Assembly (NCBI GenBank): GCA_027382625.1
Contig: JAJKFJ010021607.1
Coordinates: forward strand, 1-64,000
Direction of reading: 5' to 3'
DNA length: 64,000 nucleotides
From: Tetmemena sp. SeJ-2015
Taxonomy: Eukaryota > Ciliophora > Spirotrichea > Sporadotrichida > Oxytrichidae
The translations under genes and the position numbers were made by a program. Shown here piece by piece: positions 1 through 12,113 of the stretch (position 1 is the first letter of the stretch; every line of letters starts with the position of its first letter). The notes beneath the pieces are model-generated. The model made no database searches, was not told where the DNA came from, and saw nothing but the letters and a program-made list of their open reading frames with translations.

Positions 1-554
1 AATCGGTAAGATGAAGACCAGAAGGATATTAAGTTTAGGCATTCAAAAGAAAAAATAGACTTAAAATGTTTTTTTATATCTTTTATTATCATTCTCAAAT
101 AGATAACTAGCAAACAGCATCATCAAAGAGAGAATAAGTGCAAGGAGGTACCAGGGTTGATAAAAAGACTCTAGATAGGATGACCTTGGAAATTAAGGAG
201 AGTGAGCAAAAAATGCTGAAGCAGGAAAAAATGGGAGAGCTCCAGTAATTTCCAGGCAAGAATATCACTAAAGGATAGTCGCTCTCAGAAAAAAAGCAAG
301 CTAAGATTGAGACATTTGAGTAAACCTTAAATATGTCAGAGAGAAATGCGTGCATAATCGTTGCTAAGACCAAGGATATCCTAAGAAACTAAATCCAAGA
401 AAGAGTTAAGATCTTAAAATAGCAATGCCATGCTGACATTATCAATGCTCAAGATGATGGCAATATTATCTCGAGAGAAGTAAAGTCGTACTTGATTAAA
501 ACTATATACAAATAAAAAGAAAAAGAAATGGAGTAAATATTGAAACTACACTGA
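1..554 (+). CDS. 3' end of an unrecognised charged, coiled-coil-like protein gene
   Basis: Two exons read in the ciliate code. Exon 1 (1-67, frame 1) and exon 2 (103-554) join across a 35-nt GT...AG intron at 68-102 that restores frame, ending at TGA 552-554. The 5' end lies outside the window. The roughly 170 visible residues are rich in Lys, Glu and Gln (for example KEKEMEQILKLH at the C-terminus) and look helical or coiled-coil. No family is recognised. A small antisense open frame over 107-373 is a shadow of this reading. The intron and unbroken downstream frame argue for a real gene; function is unknown. Confidence 0.55.
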
Positions 555-1302
555 AAATAAATTACATCAAGAGGGCTTTCAGTCCATAAAATTTAAAAAT
601 CCCAACATGCATTCTTAGTAATTTATTTTTCATAAATGAATATTAAATTTAAATATAAAAAATAATAATTATAAAAAAAATATATTTAAAGACGACTAAT
701 TATTTATTCATTAATTGATGTTGAAAATTAAATATTATGAGAAAAATTTATAGAAATCAGTAAAAAATTGGTCAACATTAATTTTAGTATCTTTATTTTT
801 AAATCTTTATACCTTTCGATAAACTAAAACATAATTAAAGCATGAATAAAGTTATTTTAGTTTTAGGATGCTATTAAATGATTTATCTTTCTCATATTAG
901 ATCAGGGATTAAATTATTTCTTTTCTCTACTCTACATATATTTAATCTACTCTCATTTGACTGATAAAATAATTTAATTATTTTGTTTAACTTAGGTTTT
1001 AAAGTCTACTAGAATTTATAATTTTGATTTAAAAAGCTTTAAGTAAATTATACAATTTAAATAGAAGTGAAATCTGACTTCTTTTAGAAGACTTTAGTTT
1101 TCTATTTTATATAAGATTTTAAAAATTTGCGTATTTAATTTGGAATATTCTTTTCAAGACAAGCTACCTCATCTTAAAATAAAGTAACTCATTAATTCAA
1201 TAAAATTTGAGTTAATTATGTTGAACTAATTGATTTCTAGCAATTTTATTATGGAAAATAGAATTTAAGTATAGAAAACAGAATATAAAATACTTACAAA
1301 TA
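555..1302. other. AT-rich non-coding stretch
   Basis: Very AT-rich DNA with no reading frame of convincing composition on either strand. Nothing recognised. Confidence 0.5.
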
Positions 1303-1720
1303 TGACAACCGTTGACCAAATTAAACCTGGATTTCTTTGATATACTTCAAGTGTGCCTCCCTAAAATCAGAATGATATTCCTCAAAGAAGTATTTAACAA
1401 TCAAATGATACGATAATTGGCAAAAGAATAATATAAAGTTCTCAATCAGAAATTAAAAGACGATAAAGAAACCTTAAAATATCAAAGAATGTGTAAACAA
1501 TTAATTAGTAATTTTCATGCCTAGTAATTTTAACTAGTGTAAATGGTAAGATCAAGGATCTTTTAAAAATAAATACTCCTTATAATATAAATTATCAGAG
1601 GACTATACAGTATCATCTACATATCAAATAGAAGATATATAAAATTTATCATAAGCACAATTAAAAGAAGAGAGATTTCCAAAGAATAAAGATTAGTAAA
1701 AAAAGGTCAGTTTAATATAT
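1303..1720 (+). pseudogene. Decayed partial copy of the array gene at 13608-16404
   Basis: The stretch is recognisably similar along its length to 14033-14460. Shared blocks include 'accaaattaa.cctgg', 'gatcagaatgatatt', 'gaaattaaa.gatg', 'gaaaccttaaaata' and 'agatttccaaa.aa'. Reading frames are lost through many substitutions and small indels, so it is a relic of the N-terminal, low-complexity part of that gene. The copy is truncated on both sides and shows that family members have moved or been duplicated about 12 kb apart, across what is now a large palindrome. Confidence 0.7.
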
Positions 1721-3022
1721 TGTGCTTCCCTTCTAATAAGAAGTGATAGTCGTTAGTTAGGGTTACGAAAGTTATAATCAATTTCTTAATCTTAATGGAT
1801 TCTCTAAAGACGCGACAAACTAGCAAGAGGAAGTTCCAATATAGTTCTGACTACCCTAGTTGGTTCTTATCATACTAAAGTCAAAATTTTGAACTTTTAG
1901 CTATTTTACAACGCTTTTCTTCAAGATGATCTGGAGGCGTTTGTGTTTTCATCTTTGGGCTTAGCGTACTCCATTTGATGTAGAAAAAAACCAAGAGTAA
2001 GTTTTTAGGGGTAGTCGTAATTTTCGTGAATGATTTTCATAAAAACAGCTCTGAATAATTCTCATAGCTATTTCATTATCTTAATAATAGAATAATGGGC
2101 TGACACTTCTCTTTTTGTTTCTGTTATGCTGGTAATTCATACCTTAAATTTATGTTCTGAGAGATTTAATTCCTTTTAAAATCTTATATTTTTAAATTCT
2201 TTGAGATTAAATTATTATACCAGCATAAAATTATTAATTATTTTTTGATTTTTAAATTGATATTTTATTTATAAATAATATAAATAGTTTTAATAAATTC
2301 TGCCAAAGTGATTATAAGATGATGATAATTAGTAAAAAATTTGTGAAATAAATAATTAATCTACTTTTTTTGATAACTAATTAGTTTTTAATTTTCCATC
2401 TTCTAAAACTATTCCATTCTAGACTAGATAATTTTCAATCACATTAATCTCTTAAAAATTTTTTTTATCCATGATTTATCTAAGCTAAACGAGCGATATG
2501 ACTTTCTCTTGATTTTAAGAAGCTTATACTTAAGTTCCACTTTAGAATTTAATCTTTATCAGATAAATATTTTTCATCCTGCTTTCAATATTATCCATTT
2601 GTTGAATCGATATTTTCTTAATTCTAAGAATAATCTAAGTTTCCACTATTCTGCTATCAGGCTTATAATCAAGATTTTTTCTGGATGTGTAAAAATTTGA
2701 AATCGATTTGTACTCCTTGAGACAGCAAAATTATTTAGGTCAAGGATACCAAATATTCCTCGTGTATATATTATTCGGAGTTTTTATATCTACCGGCTCA
2801 TTATTAGAAGGCAGTCTGTCAGAAGTTTGATAATTTTAAATGTATTTGAGAGCGAGAGTGTAATTCTTTGTAAAAAAATTTTTAATGAGATTGATGCCCA
2901 TTTCTCTTATTTAGATGGGCGAATTCTCGAAGATCTAAAATTTTAATTGCACGAAAAACTTACTCAATTTAGCAAAAAATTTATTTTGATTTTTCTTTGG
3001 TCCCTCAGCTTTTGATAAAGTA
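1721..3022. other. AT-rich stretch with one weak open frame (2509-3021)
   Basis: Mostly non-coding. On the plus strand, 2509-3021 is open except for an in-frame TGA at 2698-2700. Its last 60 codons have protein-like composition, but with TGA as the only stop in AT-rich DNA such frames arise by chance. A minus-strand frame starting near 1978 is also weak. No homologue recognised. Confidence 0.3.
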
Positions 3023-3244
3023 TAGTCTTATCTAGTGTGGTTAGAATTGATTGGCTCTGTAAAAAATCTAAAGTAATCACAGTCCTACTCTACTTCTTGG
3101 AATCTGCTCAAATCTAATTTTCAACTATTAATTTATGATTAAATAATGTATGAGCAAATATATAGCGGGCAAGATTAATGCCTGTGATTATTTAAATTCA
3201 CTTTGTGATTATTTTTTAACCTTACTGATCTGAATTCAATTCTG

Positions 3245-3340
3245 ATCAGAAAAATCACAAAAAATCACAAAAAAAGGCAAAAAATCACAAAAAATCACAA
3301 GATTTCTGATCATTTTGAAAAATAATCACAAAACATAAAT
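3245..3340. repeat. Short tandem ATCACAAAAA-type repeat
   Basis: Five or six near-copies of 'aaaaaatcacaa' follow a small inverted repeat (CTGATCTGAATTC...CTGATCAG). Simple-sequence repeat immediately left of the large palindrome; no function assigned. Confidence 0.6.
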
Positions 3341-3380
3341 CTGAAATTTTCATCACTTAAAAGTAAGTGTGATTTCGCTA

Positions 3381-5068
3381 TTATAGAACTAATTAATATT
3401 TTAAAAATTTGCAAGGAAAAATATAACTATAAGGGTAACATATATCTATAGCTATCTAAGGTTCATTAGCATGGATGCGATGAAGGAAATGTAGAGACTC
3501 AATGCATCATTATCACTACAGAAGCAATAAGCTAGTGCGCTCTCATATCTCACGCTGAGTAATGTTGAATTGCATCGAGAGCGCGCATCGAAACTTCAAC
3601 TGCGATAGAGAGTGAAGTGCTAGCAGGCATATACTCTTTATATACTGTGTATTTACTCTATGTCACTCACTTATCTATATACACTCTAAGTAGAAATGAT
3701 GATTATATACTTGAAATGATAAGTGATGAAGAGTGCAAATGCATTTTCCACTTGATAGCGTAACTTACTTGAGTGCGCTCAATGTGCGATATGTGCGCCG
3801 TGAAACGCTCTCTCGAATGATGCTACTTGCGCACTTGTTGCATATCGGAAAAGTAGAGAGGAGAGGCTTGCACTGAAAAGTGCGGATGAGTGAGTGGTGT
3901 GCAGCGTGCGCACATACTTAAGTTTGCACTGTTTTGCACTTGTAGCTAAATGTACACACATGCGTATAGTGCGGCATAGCGTTAGTGATTTGCGATGTTT
4001 GCAGGGCATAATGGTGATGAGATTGTTGTGTAGGCTGGCAGAGCAGTGAGTGCAGTCGCAGGTGTGAGCGAGAGTTTGCAGTGAAAAGAGTTTGCTGAAG
4101 TCTCAATCAAAGTGCGATAGAGTTCGATGCGACTCCGGATTTAATAATGATTCGGATTAAAGTTGGATTGGATTGCAAGATGTAAGTGATCGGATGATTA
4201 GTGTAGAGTGTGAGTAAGGGCGAAGTTATGTGTGGTGAGTATCGGATTATTAATGGAGTGATGAGACTCTATTTCGCACTTTGATTTGAGATCGCAACTG
4301 CTTTCAGCTGCAAACTCGGTTGTATATGCGAAGACTGCATCACTGGTCCTGCATGGCTAACAAAGGCAGTTCAGTACATTATGTGCAAACAGTGAGGATC
4401 GGCGTAGTCATCGCGCGACTCAGTAGCATGTGTGTGAGCGATGTGACCGGGATACAAGTGCAAACGAAGGTGCAAACGGATTAGAGGTGATGGGTGAGGT
4501 GAAAATCACTATCGCACTTTTCAGTGCAAGCCTCTCCTCGTCTGAGCTGTGTTGCCGGATATGCGAACGAAGTGGTGCGCAAGTAGAGCTCACAGATAGC
4601 GTTTCACGCGCACATATCGACACAGGTGGTAGCGCAGTCAAGTGAAGAGTTACGCTTATCAAGTGGTGAAAATGCAGGTTTGCACTGCTTCGATCAGCTT
4701 ATGCGATGGTGCAAGTTATGATGATTCATCATTTCTACTGGTGGAGTGGAGTGAGAGAGTGAGGAAGTATGTACATGAGAGTGAAGATACACGAGTAGGG
4801 TATAAAAGTGTATGCTGTTGCTAGCACTTCCACTTTTATGGCAGTGTAAGTTTCGGGGAGTGCGGCGCTCTCGATGCAATTCAACATTACTCAGCGTGAG
4901 ATATGAGAGCGCACTAGCTTATTGCTTCTGTAGTGATAATGATGCATTGATCCTCTACATTTCCTTCATCGCATCCATGATAATGAACCTTAGATAGCTA
5001 TAGATATATGTTACCCTTATAGTTATATTTTTCCTCGCAAATTTTTAAAATATTAATTAGTTCTATAA
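3381..5068. mobile_element. Left outer element, itself an inverted repeat
   Basis: Its first about 0.7 kb reappears inverted in its last part, for example 'gctatctaaggttcatta.catggatgc' near 3455 and its complement near 4965. The interior is unusually GC-rich for the window (GTGCGC-rich, 3770-4650). It carries many small insertions relative to the right-hand sister, so this copy is the more degenerate one. Open frames inside (3779-4009, 4430-4645 and others) are reverse-strand pairs of each other and are not genes. Confidence 0.75.
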
Positions 5069-5486
5069 TGACTAATCAATTCATTAATTACTAATCATTA
5101 ACTTATTTCATATTAACAACTTATTTACAACCTCCATACTTTATATATGTCTCATTCTAACATCCCACTCAGAATTCCATATTAAGAAGCCTGATTGCTT
5201 TCAGGCACTAGCCTTACATTTGCATATCATATGCTATAGTGATTAAGTGCTATCCATAGATTATCAAGTTGTATATTTTAAATAGCATAGCTTTCTATAT
5301 ATGAACTTTATCTGATTATCATTCTAGATACTTATCTCCTTCACTTACTATCTTTCATATCATAGTAAGTTCTATCTTTCACAAGCTACTTGAGTGTTAT
5401 GATGTTAGCTTGTTTATCTTCTTATCATGCAATCATACTAAGTATAAACACATGGTATCGCAATAGTACTCACAATGTTATTTAGA

Positions 5487-6328
5487 AAAGTAGTCAAAAT
5501 TCCAGGTAGTTAAAATTCCAAAGTAGTCAAAATTCCAAAGTAGTCAAAATTCCAAGTAGTCAAAATTCCAGGTAGTCAAAATTCCAAAGTAGTCAAAATT
5601 CCAAGTAGTCAAAATTCCAGGTAGTCAAAATTCCAGGTAGTCAAAATTCCAAAGTAGTCAAAATTCCACAATAGGCTGAAGTCAATGTATGTATCATGCA
5701 AAGCTATCTAAACATAAGAAAATGAGAGATCTAAGCAGTCATCAGACCCCTATACATAGTGCTCAATGATGTGAACATTACATACAGTGAAAGATAATAG
5801 ATAATTGAAATGCGAGGTAGTCAAAATTCCAAAGTAGTCAAAATTCCAGGTAGTCAAAATTCCAAAAGTAGTCAAAATTCCAGGTAGTCAAAATTCCAGG
5901 TAGTCAAAATTCCAAAGTAGTCAAAATTCCAGGTAGTCAAAATTCCAAAAGTAGTCAAAATTCCAGGTAGTCAAAATTCGAAGTAGTCAAAATTCCAAGT
6001 AGTCAAAATTCCAAAGTAGTCAAAATTCCAAGGTAGTCAAAATTCCATACCAGACTAAAAACATCACAAACATTCTTCTCGTTAGTCTTACTGCTCTATG
6101 ATGAAAGACTCATGCATTCGATATTCATTAGTAGCTATAGTGTTATGAAATGATAGCTCGATATAGAAAAAGTTGATAGAAAGTCAAAATTGCAAGGTAG
6201 TCAAAATTCCAGGTAGTCAAAATTCCAGGTAGTCAAAATTCCAAAGTAGTCAAAATTCCAAGTAGTCAAAATTCCAAGGTTGTCAAAATTCCAAAGTAGT
6301 CAAAATTCCAAAGTAATCAAAATTCTCA
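5487..6328 (+). repeat. Minisatellite arrays, unit GTAGTCAAAATTCCA plus 1-2 nt (left arm)
   Basis: Three tandem blocks (about 5487-5669, 5814-6047 and 6182-6328) of a 15-17 nt unit, GTAGTCAAAATTCCA followed by A, AA, AG or G. The first block holds about 12 copies. Blocks are separated by about 140-nt unique segments. The unit itself is conserved and the variation is in the 1-2 nt joiner. Confidence 0.9.
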
Positions 6329-6869
6329 TTCGCATTGGCTTTAACTTTTCGAATATCATTAGTTATCGCTACCTATGTCTTGAGAATGTTTCATATTGCC
6401 TCAAATTGGATGCTTATCGTTTATGAATCACATAATATAGTCTGAGAATAATGTGCCATCTAATGTTTATTTTAAGTCAATGTTGAGCATCATTCATTCA
6501 AATATGTAATTACTTTTCTATATGTCAAAGCATTGATACATTCTATTATCTTTGAAATAAAGCATTTAATTAGCTGATCTGATATCACAATAGCATGTAT
6601 GAACTAGTTAATGTATGAAACAAAAGCTTGAAGTGTTAAAAAACATACATAGGTTATATTTGGTGTAAGTCTCAAACTACTGCAATCATAATCTTTAAAC
6701 AACTCCCAATCCATTCATAATCTTACATTCATATTCATCATTCACTGTATCATTGCCAATTATGATGGAGATGATGATAAAGATATTGAGAAATGAATAA
6801 ACTGTGTTGAATAGCTGATAATATAAGTTATTACAAAGACAATGGAGTATTTTGAGCTGACTAAGTTTC

Positions 6870-7390
6870 AGTTATGATGGAAAAATTCAAAGTTCCATCC
6901 TGGAACAATTTAAGGCTTGATGGAAGAATTTAAGGTTGTAATGGAAGTATTACAGGTTGAAATGGAAGAATATAAGATTGAAATGGAAGAATTTAAGGTT
7001 TTGGAGTAGATTAAGCTTTTGAATAAAAGAAACTTAGGCTTGAAAATGGAAGAAACTGAAGTCTGATGATGGAAGAAACTGAACTTTTGGAAGAAACTGA
7101 ACTTGATAATGGAAGAAACTGAAGTCTGATGATGGAAGAAACTGAACTTTTGGAAGAAACTGAACTTGAAAATGGAAGAAACTGAAGTCTAGCAATGGAA
7201 GAAACTGAACTTGATTATGGAAGAAAATGAAGTCTGCTGATAGAAGAAACTTACCTTTTGGAAGAAATCAGAGTTATTTATGAAGGAATCAGAGTGTCTA
7301 TGGAAGGAATCAGGGTGCATATGGAAAGGAATCAGGGTGAATATGGAAGGAATCAAGGTATTTATGGAAGGAATCAAGGTTATAAGTTCA
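6870..7390 (+). repeat. Second tandem repeat family, ATGGAAGAA-type units (left arm)
   Basis: Irregular tandem units built on 'ggaagaaactgaa' and, further in, 'atggaaggaatcagggt'. The 62- and 79-codon frames seen here are simply repeat translations, present identically in the inverted arm at 8178-8435. Confidence 0.85.
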
Positions 7391-8239
7391 ATCAGGCAAA
7401 TTATACGAGATATAATATCATCGTTCAAAATATTTCAACTCATTAGCTTTTGATATCATTAGTGCATTTTTGCTCTAAGTATATAAGCATATACCTCTAT
7501 ACTTACTCTCTTACTGTTAGACAGTATACATTTGAAATTAATCAGTTCACACTTTTAATCTACACTATTAATTGTGATATATAAATAACTGTAGCCTAAT
7601 ATATAAATAAAACCGCTATAGATTATATATACACTCCCACCTTAGAATTCATCATTGCATATTTCATGCGCCCCATGCATAATTCATGACCCTCTATACT
7701 CATATGTACTTTAATATGTTCTCTTTCATATCGTATGCATAGTATATTGATTGCGCATGATATCACTAAGATTTGGAATAGTTAAACTTGATTACTCAAA
7801 CTATTTGGAATAGTTAGAGCGGAGCGGAGTAATCAAGTTTAACTATTCCAAATCTTAGTGATATCATGCGCAATCAATATACTATGCATACGATATGAAA
7901 GAGAACATATTAAAGTACATATGAGTATAGAGGGTCATGAATTATGCATGGGGCGCATGAAATATGCAATGATGAATTCTAAGGTGGGAGTGTATATATA
8001 ATCTATAGCGGTTTTATTTATATATTAGGCTACAGTTATTTATATATCACAATTAATAGTGTAGATTAAAAGTGTGAACTGATTAATTTCAAATGTATAC
8101 TGTCTAACAGTAAGAGAGTAAGTATAGAGGTATATGCTTATATACTTAGAGCAAAAATGCACTAATGATATCAAAAGCTAATGAGTTGAAATATTTTGAA
8201 CGATGATATTATATCTCGTATAATTTGCCTGATTGAACT

Positions 8240-8750
8240 TATAACCTTGATTCCTTCCATAAATACCTTGATTCCTTCCATATTCACCCTGATTCCTTTC
8301 CATATGCACCCTGATTCCTTCCATAGACACTCTGATTCCTTCATAAATAACTCTGATTTCTTCCAAAAGGTAAGTTTCTTCTATCAGCAGACTTCATTTT
8401 CTTCCATAATCAAGTTCAGTTTCTTCCATTGCTAGACTTCAGTTTCTTCCATTTTCAAGTTCAGTTTCTTCCAAAAGTTCAGTTTCTTCCATCATCAGAC
8501 TTCAGTTTCTTCCATTATCAAGTTCAGTTTCTTCCAAAAGTTCAGTTTCTTCCATCATCAGACTTCAGTTTCTTCCATTTTCAAGCCTAAGTTTCTTTTA
8601 TTCAAAAGCTTAATCTACTCCAAAACCTTAAATTCTTCCATTTCAATCTTATATTCTTCCATTTCAACCTGTAATACTTCCATTACAACCTTAAATTCTT
8701 CCATCAAGCCTTAAATTGTTCCAGGATGGAACTTTGAATTTTTCCATCAT
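8240..8750 (-). repeat. Inverted copy of the ATGGAAGAA-type repeats (right arm)
   Basis: Reverse complement of 6870-7390, almost identical near the centre of the palindrome (same predicted peptides on the opposite strand). Confidence 0.85.
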
Positions 8751-9298
8751 AACTGAAACTTAGTCAGCTCAAAATACTCCATTGTCTTTGTAATAACTTA
8801 TATTATCAGCTATTCAACACAGTTTATTCATTTCTCAATATCTTTATCATCATCTCCATCATAATTGGCAATGATACAGTGAATGATGAATATGAATGTA
8901 AGATTATGAATGGATTGGGAGTTGTTTAAAGATTATGATTGCAGTAGTTTGAGACTTACACCAAATATAACCTATGTATGTTTTTTAACACTTCAAGCTT
9001 TTGTTTCATACATTAACTAGTTCATACATGCTATTGTGATATCAGATCAGCTAATTAAATGCTTTATTTCAAAGATAATAGAATGTATCAATGCTTTGAC
9101 ATATAGAAAAGTAATTACATATTTGAATGAATGATGCTCAACATTGACTTAAAATAAACATTAGATGGCACATTATTCTCAGACTATATTATGTGATTCA
9201 TAAACGATAAGCATCCAATTTGAGGCAATATGAAACATTCTCAAGACATAGGTAGCGATAACTAATGATATTCGAAAAGTTAAAGCCAATGCGAATGA

Positions 9299-10168
9299 GA
9301 ATTTTGATTACTTTGGAATTTTGACTACTTTGGAATTTTGACAACCTTGGAATTTTGACTACTTGGAATTTTGACTACTTTGGAATTTTGACTACCTGGA
9401 ATTTTGACTACCTGGAATTTTGACTACCTTGCAATTTTGACTTTCTATCAACTTTTTCTATATCGAGCTATCATTTCATAACACTATAGCTACTAAGCTT
9501 TCAATCTATTGCTTATAATCATATGCAATGGATAGCTAATGATGCAAGGTCTAAGTTGCTCTTGGATTAATAGAGCTTTTGAATAAGAGTGAATGTAATT
9601 ATGACCACTTTAGAATTTTGACTACCTTGGAATTTTGACTACTTTTGGAATTTTGACTACTTGGAATTTTGACTACTTCGAATTTTGACTACCTGGAATT
9701 TTGACTACTTTTGGAATTTTGACTACCTGGAATTTTTAACAACGAAGATCCCTTATATCAAAATGAATTGCCTGGAATTTTGACTACTTTGGAATTTTGA
9801 CTACCTCGCATTTCAATTATCTATTATCTTTCACTGTATGTAATGTTCACATCATTGAGCACTATGTATAGGGGTCTGATGACTGCTTAGATCTCTCATT
9901 TTCTTATGTTTAGATAGCTTTGCATGATACATACATTGACTTCAGCCTATTGTGGAATTTTGACTACTTTGGAATTTTGACTACCTGGAATTTTGACTAC
10001 CTGGAATTTTGACTACTTTGGAATTTTGACTACTTTGGAATTTTGACTACCTGGAATTTTGACTACTTGGAATTTTGACTACTTTGGAATTTTGACTACT
10101 TTTGGAATTTTGACTACCTGGAATTTTGACTACTTTGGAATTTTAACTACCTGGAATTTTGACTACTT
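9299..10168 (-). repeat. Inverted minisatellite arrays, unit TGGAATTTTGACTAC (right arm)
   Basis: Reverse complement of the left-arm minisatellite, in blocks at about 9299-9443, 9600-9740, 9768-9807 and 9953-10168. Copy numbers differ from the left arm, and the spacer at about 9480-9595 has a different sequence from its left counterpart. The two arms have therefore evolved independently since duplication. Confidence 0.9.
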
Positions 10169-10587
10169 TTCTAAATAACATTGTGAGTACTATTGCGATA
10201 CCATGTGTTTATACTTAGTATGATTGCATGATAAGAAGATAAACAAGCTAACATCATAACACTCAAGTAGCTTGTGAAAGATAGAACTTACTATGATATG
10301 AAAGATAGTAAGTGAAGGAGATAAGTATCTAGAATGATAATCAGATAAAGTTCATATATAGAAAGCTATGCTATTTAAAATATACAACTTGATAATCTAT
10401 GGATAGCACTTAATCACTATAGCATATGATATGCAAATGTTATACTAGTGCCTGAAAGCAATCAGGCTTCTTAATATGGCATTCTGAGTGGAATGTAAGT
10501 ATGAGACATATAAAAAGTATGGAGTTTGTAAATAAGTTGTTAATATGAAATAAGTTAATGATTAGTAATTAGTGAATTGATTAGTCA

Positions 10588-12113
10588 TTATAGAACTAAT
10601 TAATATTTTAAAAATTTGCAAGGAAAAATATAACTATAAGGGTAACATATATCTATAGCTATCTAAGGTTCATTATCATGGATGCGATGAAGGAAATGTA
10701 GAGGATCAATGCATCATTATCACTACAGAAGCAATAAGCTAGTGCGCTCTCATATCTCACGCTGAGTAATGTTGAATTGCATCGAGAGCGCGCATCGAAA
10801 CTTCAACTGCGATAGAGAGTGAAGTGCTAGCAAGCATATACTCTTTATATACTGTGTATTTACTCTATGTCACTCACTTATCTCTATACACTCTAAGTAG
10901 AAATGATGATTATATACTTGAAATGATAAGTGATGAAGAGTGCAAATGCATTTTCCACTTGATAGCGTAACTTACTTGAGTGCGCTCAATGTGCGATATG
11001 TGCGCCGTGAAACGCTCTCTCGAATGATGCTACTTGCGCACTTGTTGCATATCGGAAAAGTAGAGAGGAGAGGCTTGCACTGAAAAGTGCGATAGTGATT
11101 TTCACTCCACCATACTTAAGTTTGCACTTGTTTGCACTTGTATCGTAATGTACACACATGCTATGAGTGCGCATACTAGTGATTCATGTTTGCACATAAT
11201 GTATGAATGTTGTTAGCATGCAGGAGCAGTGATGCAGTTCGCATATACAGAGTTTGCAGTGAAAGAGTGCGATCTCAATCAAAGTGCGATAGAGTTCATC
11301 ACTCCATTAATAATGATATAACCAATAATCGCTATAACTTAATAATCATATACTTATAATTGATCATAACTTTAATCGATCATTATTAATGGAGTGATGA
11401 ACTCTATCGCACTTTGATTGAGATCGCACTCTTTCACTGCAAACTCTGTATATGCGAACTGCATCACTGCTCCTGCATGCTAACAACATTCATACATTAT
11501 GTGCAAACATGAATCACTAGTATGCGCACTCATAGCATGTGTGTACATTACGATACAAGTGCAAACAAGTGCAAACTTAAGTATGGTGGAGTGAAAATCA
11601 CTATCGCACTTTTCAGTGCAAGCCTCTCCTCTCTACTTTTCCGATATGCAACAAGTGCGCAAGTAGCATCATTCGAGAGAGCGTTTCACGGCGCACCTAT
11701 CGCACATTGAGCGCACTCAAGTAAGTTACGCTATCAAGTGGAAAATGCATTTGCACTCTTCATCACTTATCATTTCAAGTATATAATCATCATTTCTACT
11801 TAGAGTGTATAGAGATAAGTTAGTTTGACATAAAGTAAATACACCAGTATATAAAGAGTATGATGCTTGCTAGCCTTCACTCTCTATCGCAGTTGAAGTT
11901 TTGATGCGCGCTCTCGATGCAATTCAACATTACTCAGCTGTAGATGTGAGAGCGCACTTGCTTATTGCTTCTGTAGTGATAATTGATGCATTGAGTCTCT
12001 ACATTTCCTTCATCGCATCCATGCTAATGAACTTAGATAGCTATAGATATATGTTACCCTTATAGTTATATTTTTCACTTGCAAATTTTTTAAAATATTA
12101 ATTAGTTCTATAA
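10588..12113. mobile_element. Right outer element, cleaner inverted repeat
   Basis: Same family as the element at 3381-5068. Arms 10588 to about 11305 and about 11380 to 12113 are inverted copies. The identical 62-codon frame found at 10986-11174 (minus) and 11522-11710 (plus) reflects this and is not evidence of protein. The hairpin loop (about 11310-11375) is AT-rich. Total length is about 1.5 kb. Confidence 0.75.

Larger units (their letters stand above)
3381..12113. mobile_element. 8.7-kb nested giant palindrome (foldback-type repeat element)
   Basis: The two ends are inverted copies of one another (TTATAGAACTAATTAATATT... at 3381; its reverse complement ends at 12113). The outer ends are flanked by TA (3379-3380 and 12114-12115), compatible with a TA target duplication. 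The arms run to 7797 and from 7827, leaving a 29-nt spacer. Arms differ by substitutions, by minisatellite copy number and by distinct inserts between arrays, so this is not simply a read artefact. No protein longer than repeat translations is encoded, so any mobility would be non-autonomous. It could be a foldback transposon pair, an inverted segmental duplication, or a germline-limited satellite structure. Confidence 0.75.

Noticed and set aside
2509..3021. Hydrophobic frame with one in-frame TGA
   Set aside because: Leu/Ile/Phe-rich composition is what AT-rich DNA yields by chance; kept only as a note in the intergenic entry.
3779..4997. Overlapping 60-80 codon frames on both strands in the left outer element
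   Set aside because: They are paired products of an inverted repeat, overlap one another on opposite strands and start from repeated DNA; no protein family or single coherent frame.
5487..6328. CRISPR array
   Set aside because: Units are directly tandem with 1-2 nt joiners and no spacers of regular size; eukaryotic context.
7189..8435. Identical 62- and 79-codon frames in opposite orientation
   Set aside because: Translations of tandem ATGGAAGAA-type repeats duplicated in the palindrome arms.
3381..12113. TBE-type or other transposase-coding element
   Set aside because: No telomere-like C4A4 ends and no transposase, zinc-finger or kinase frames in the element.
3381..12113. Pure long-read inversion artefact
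   Set aside because: The arms differ by scattered substitutions, repeat counts and private inserts, which a single read-through artefact would not create.
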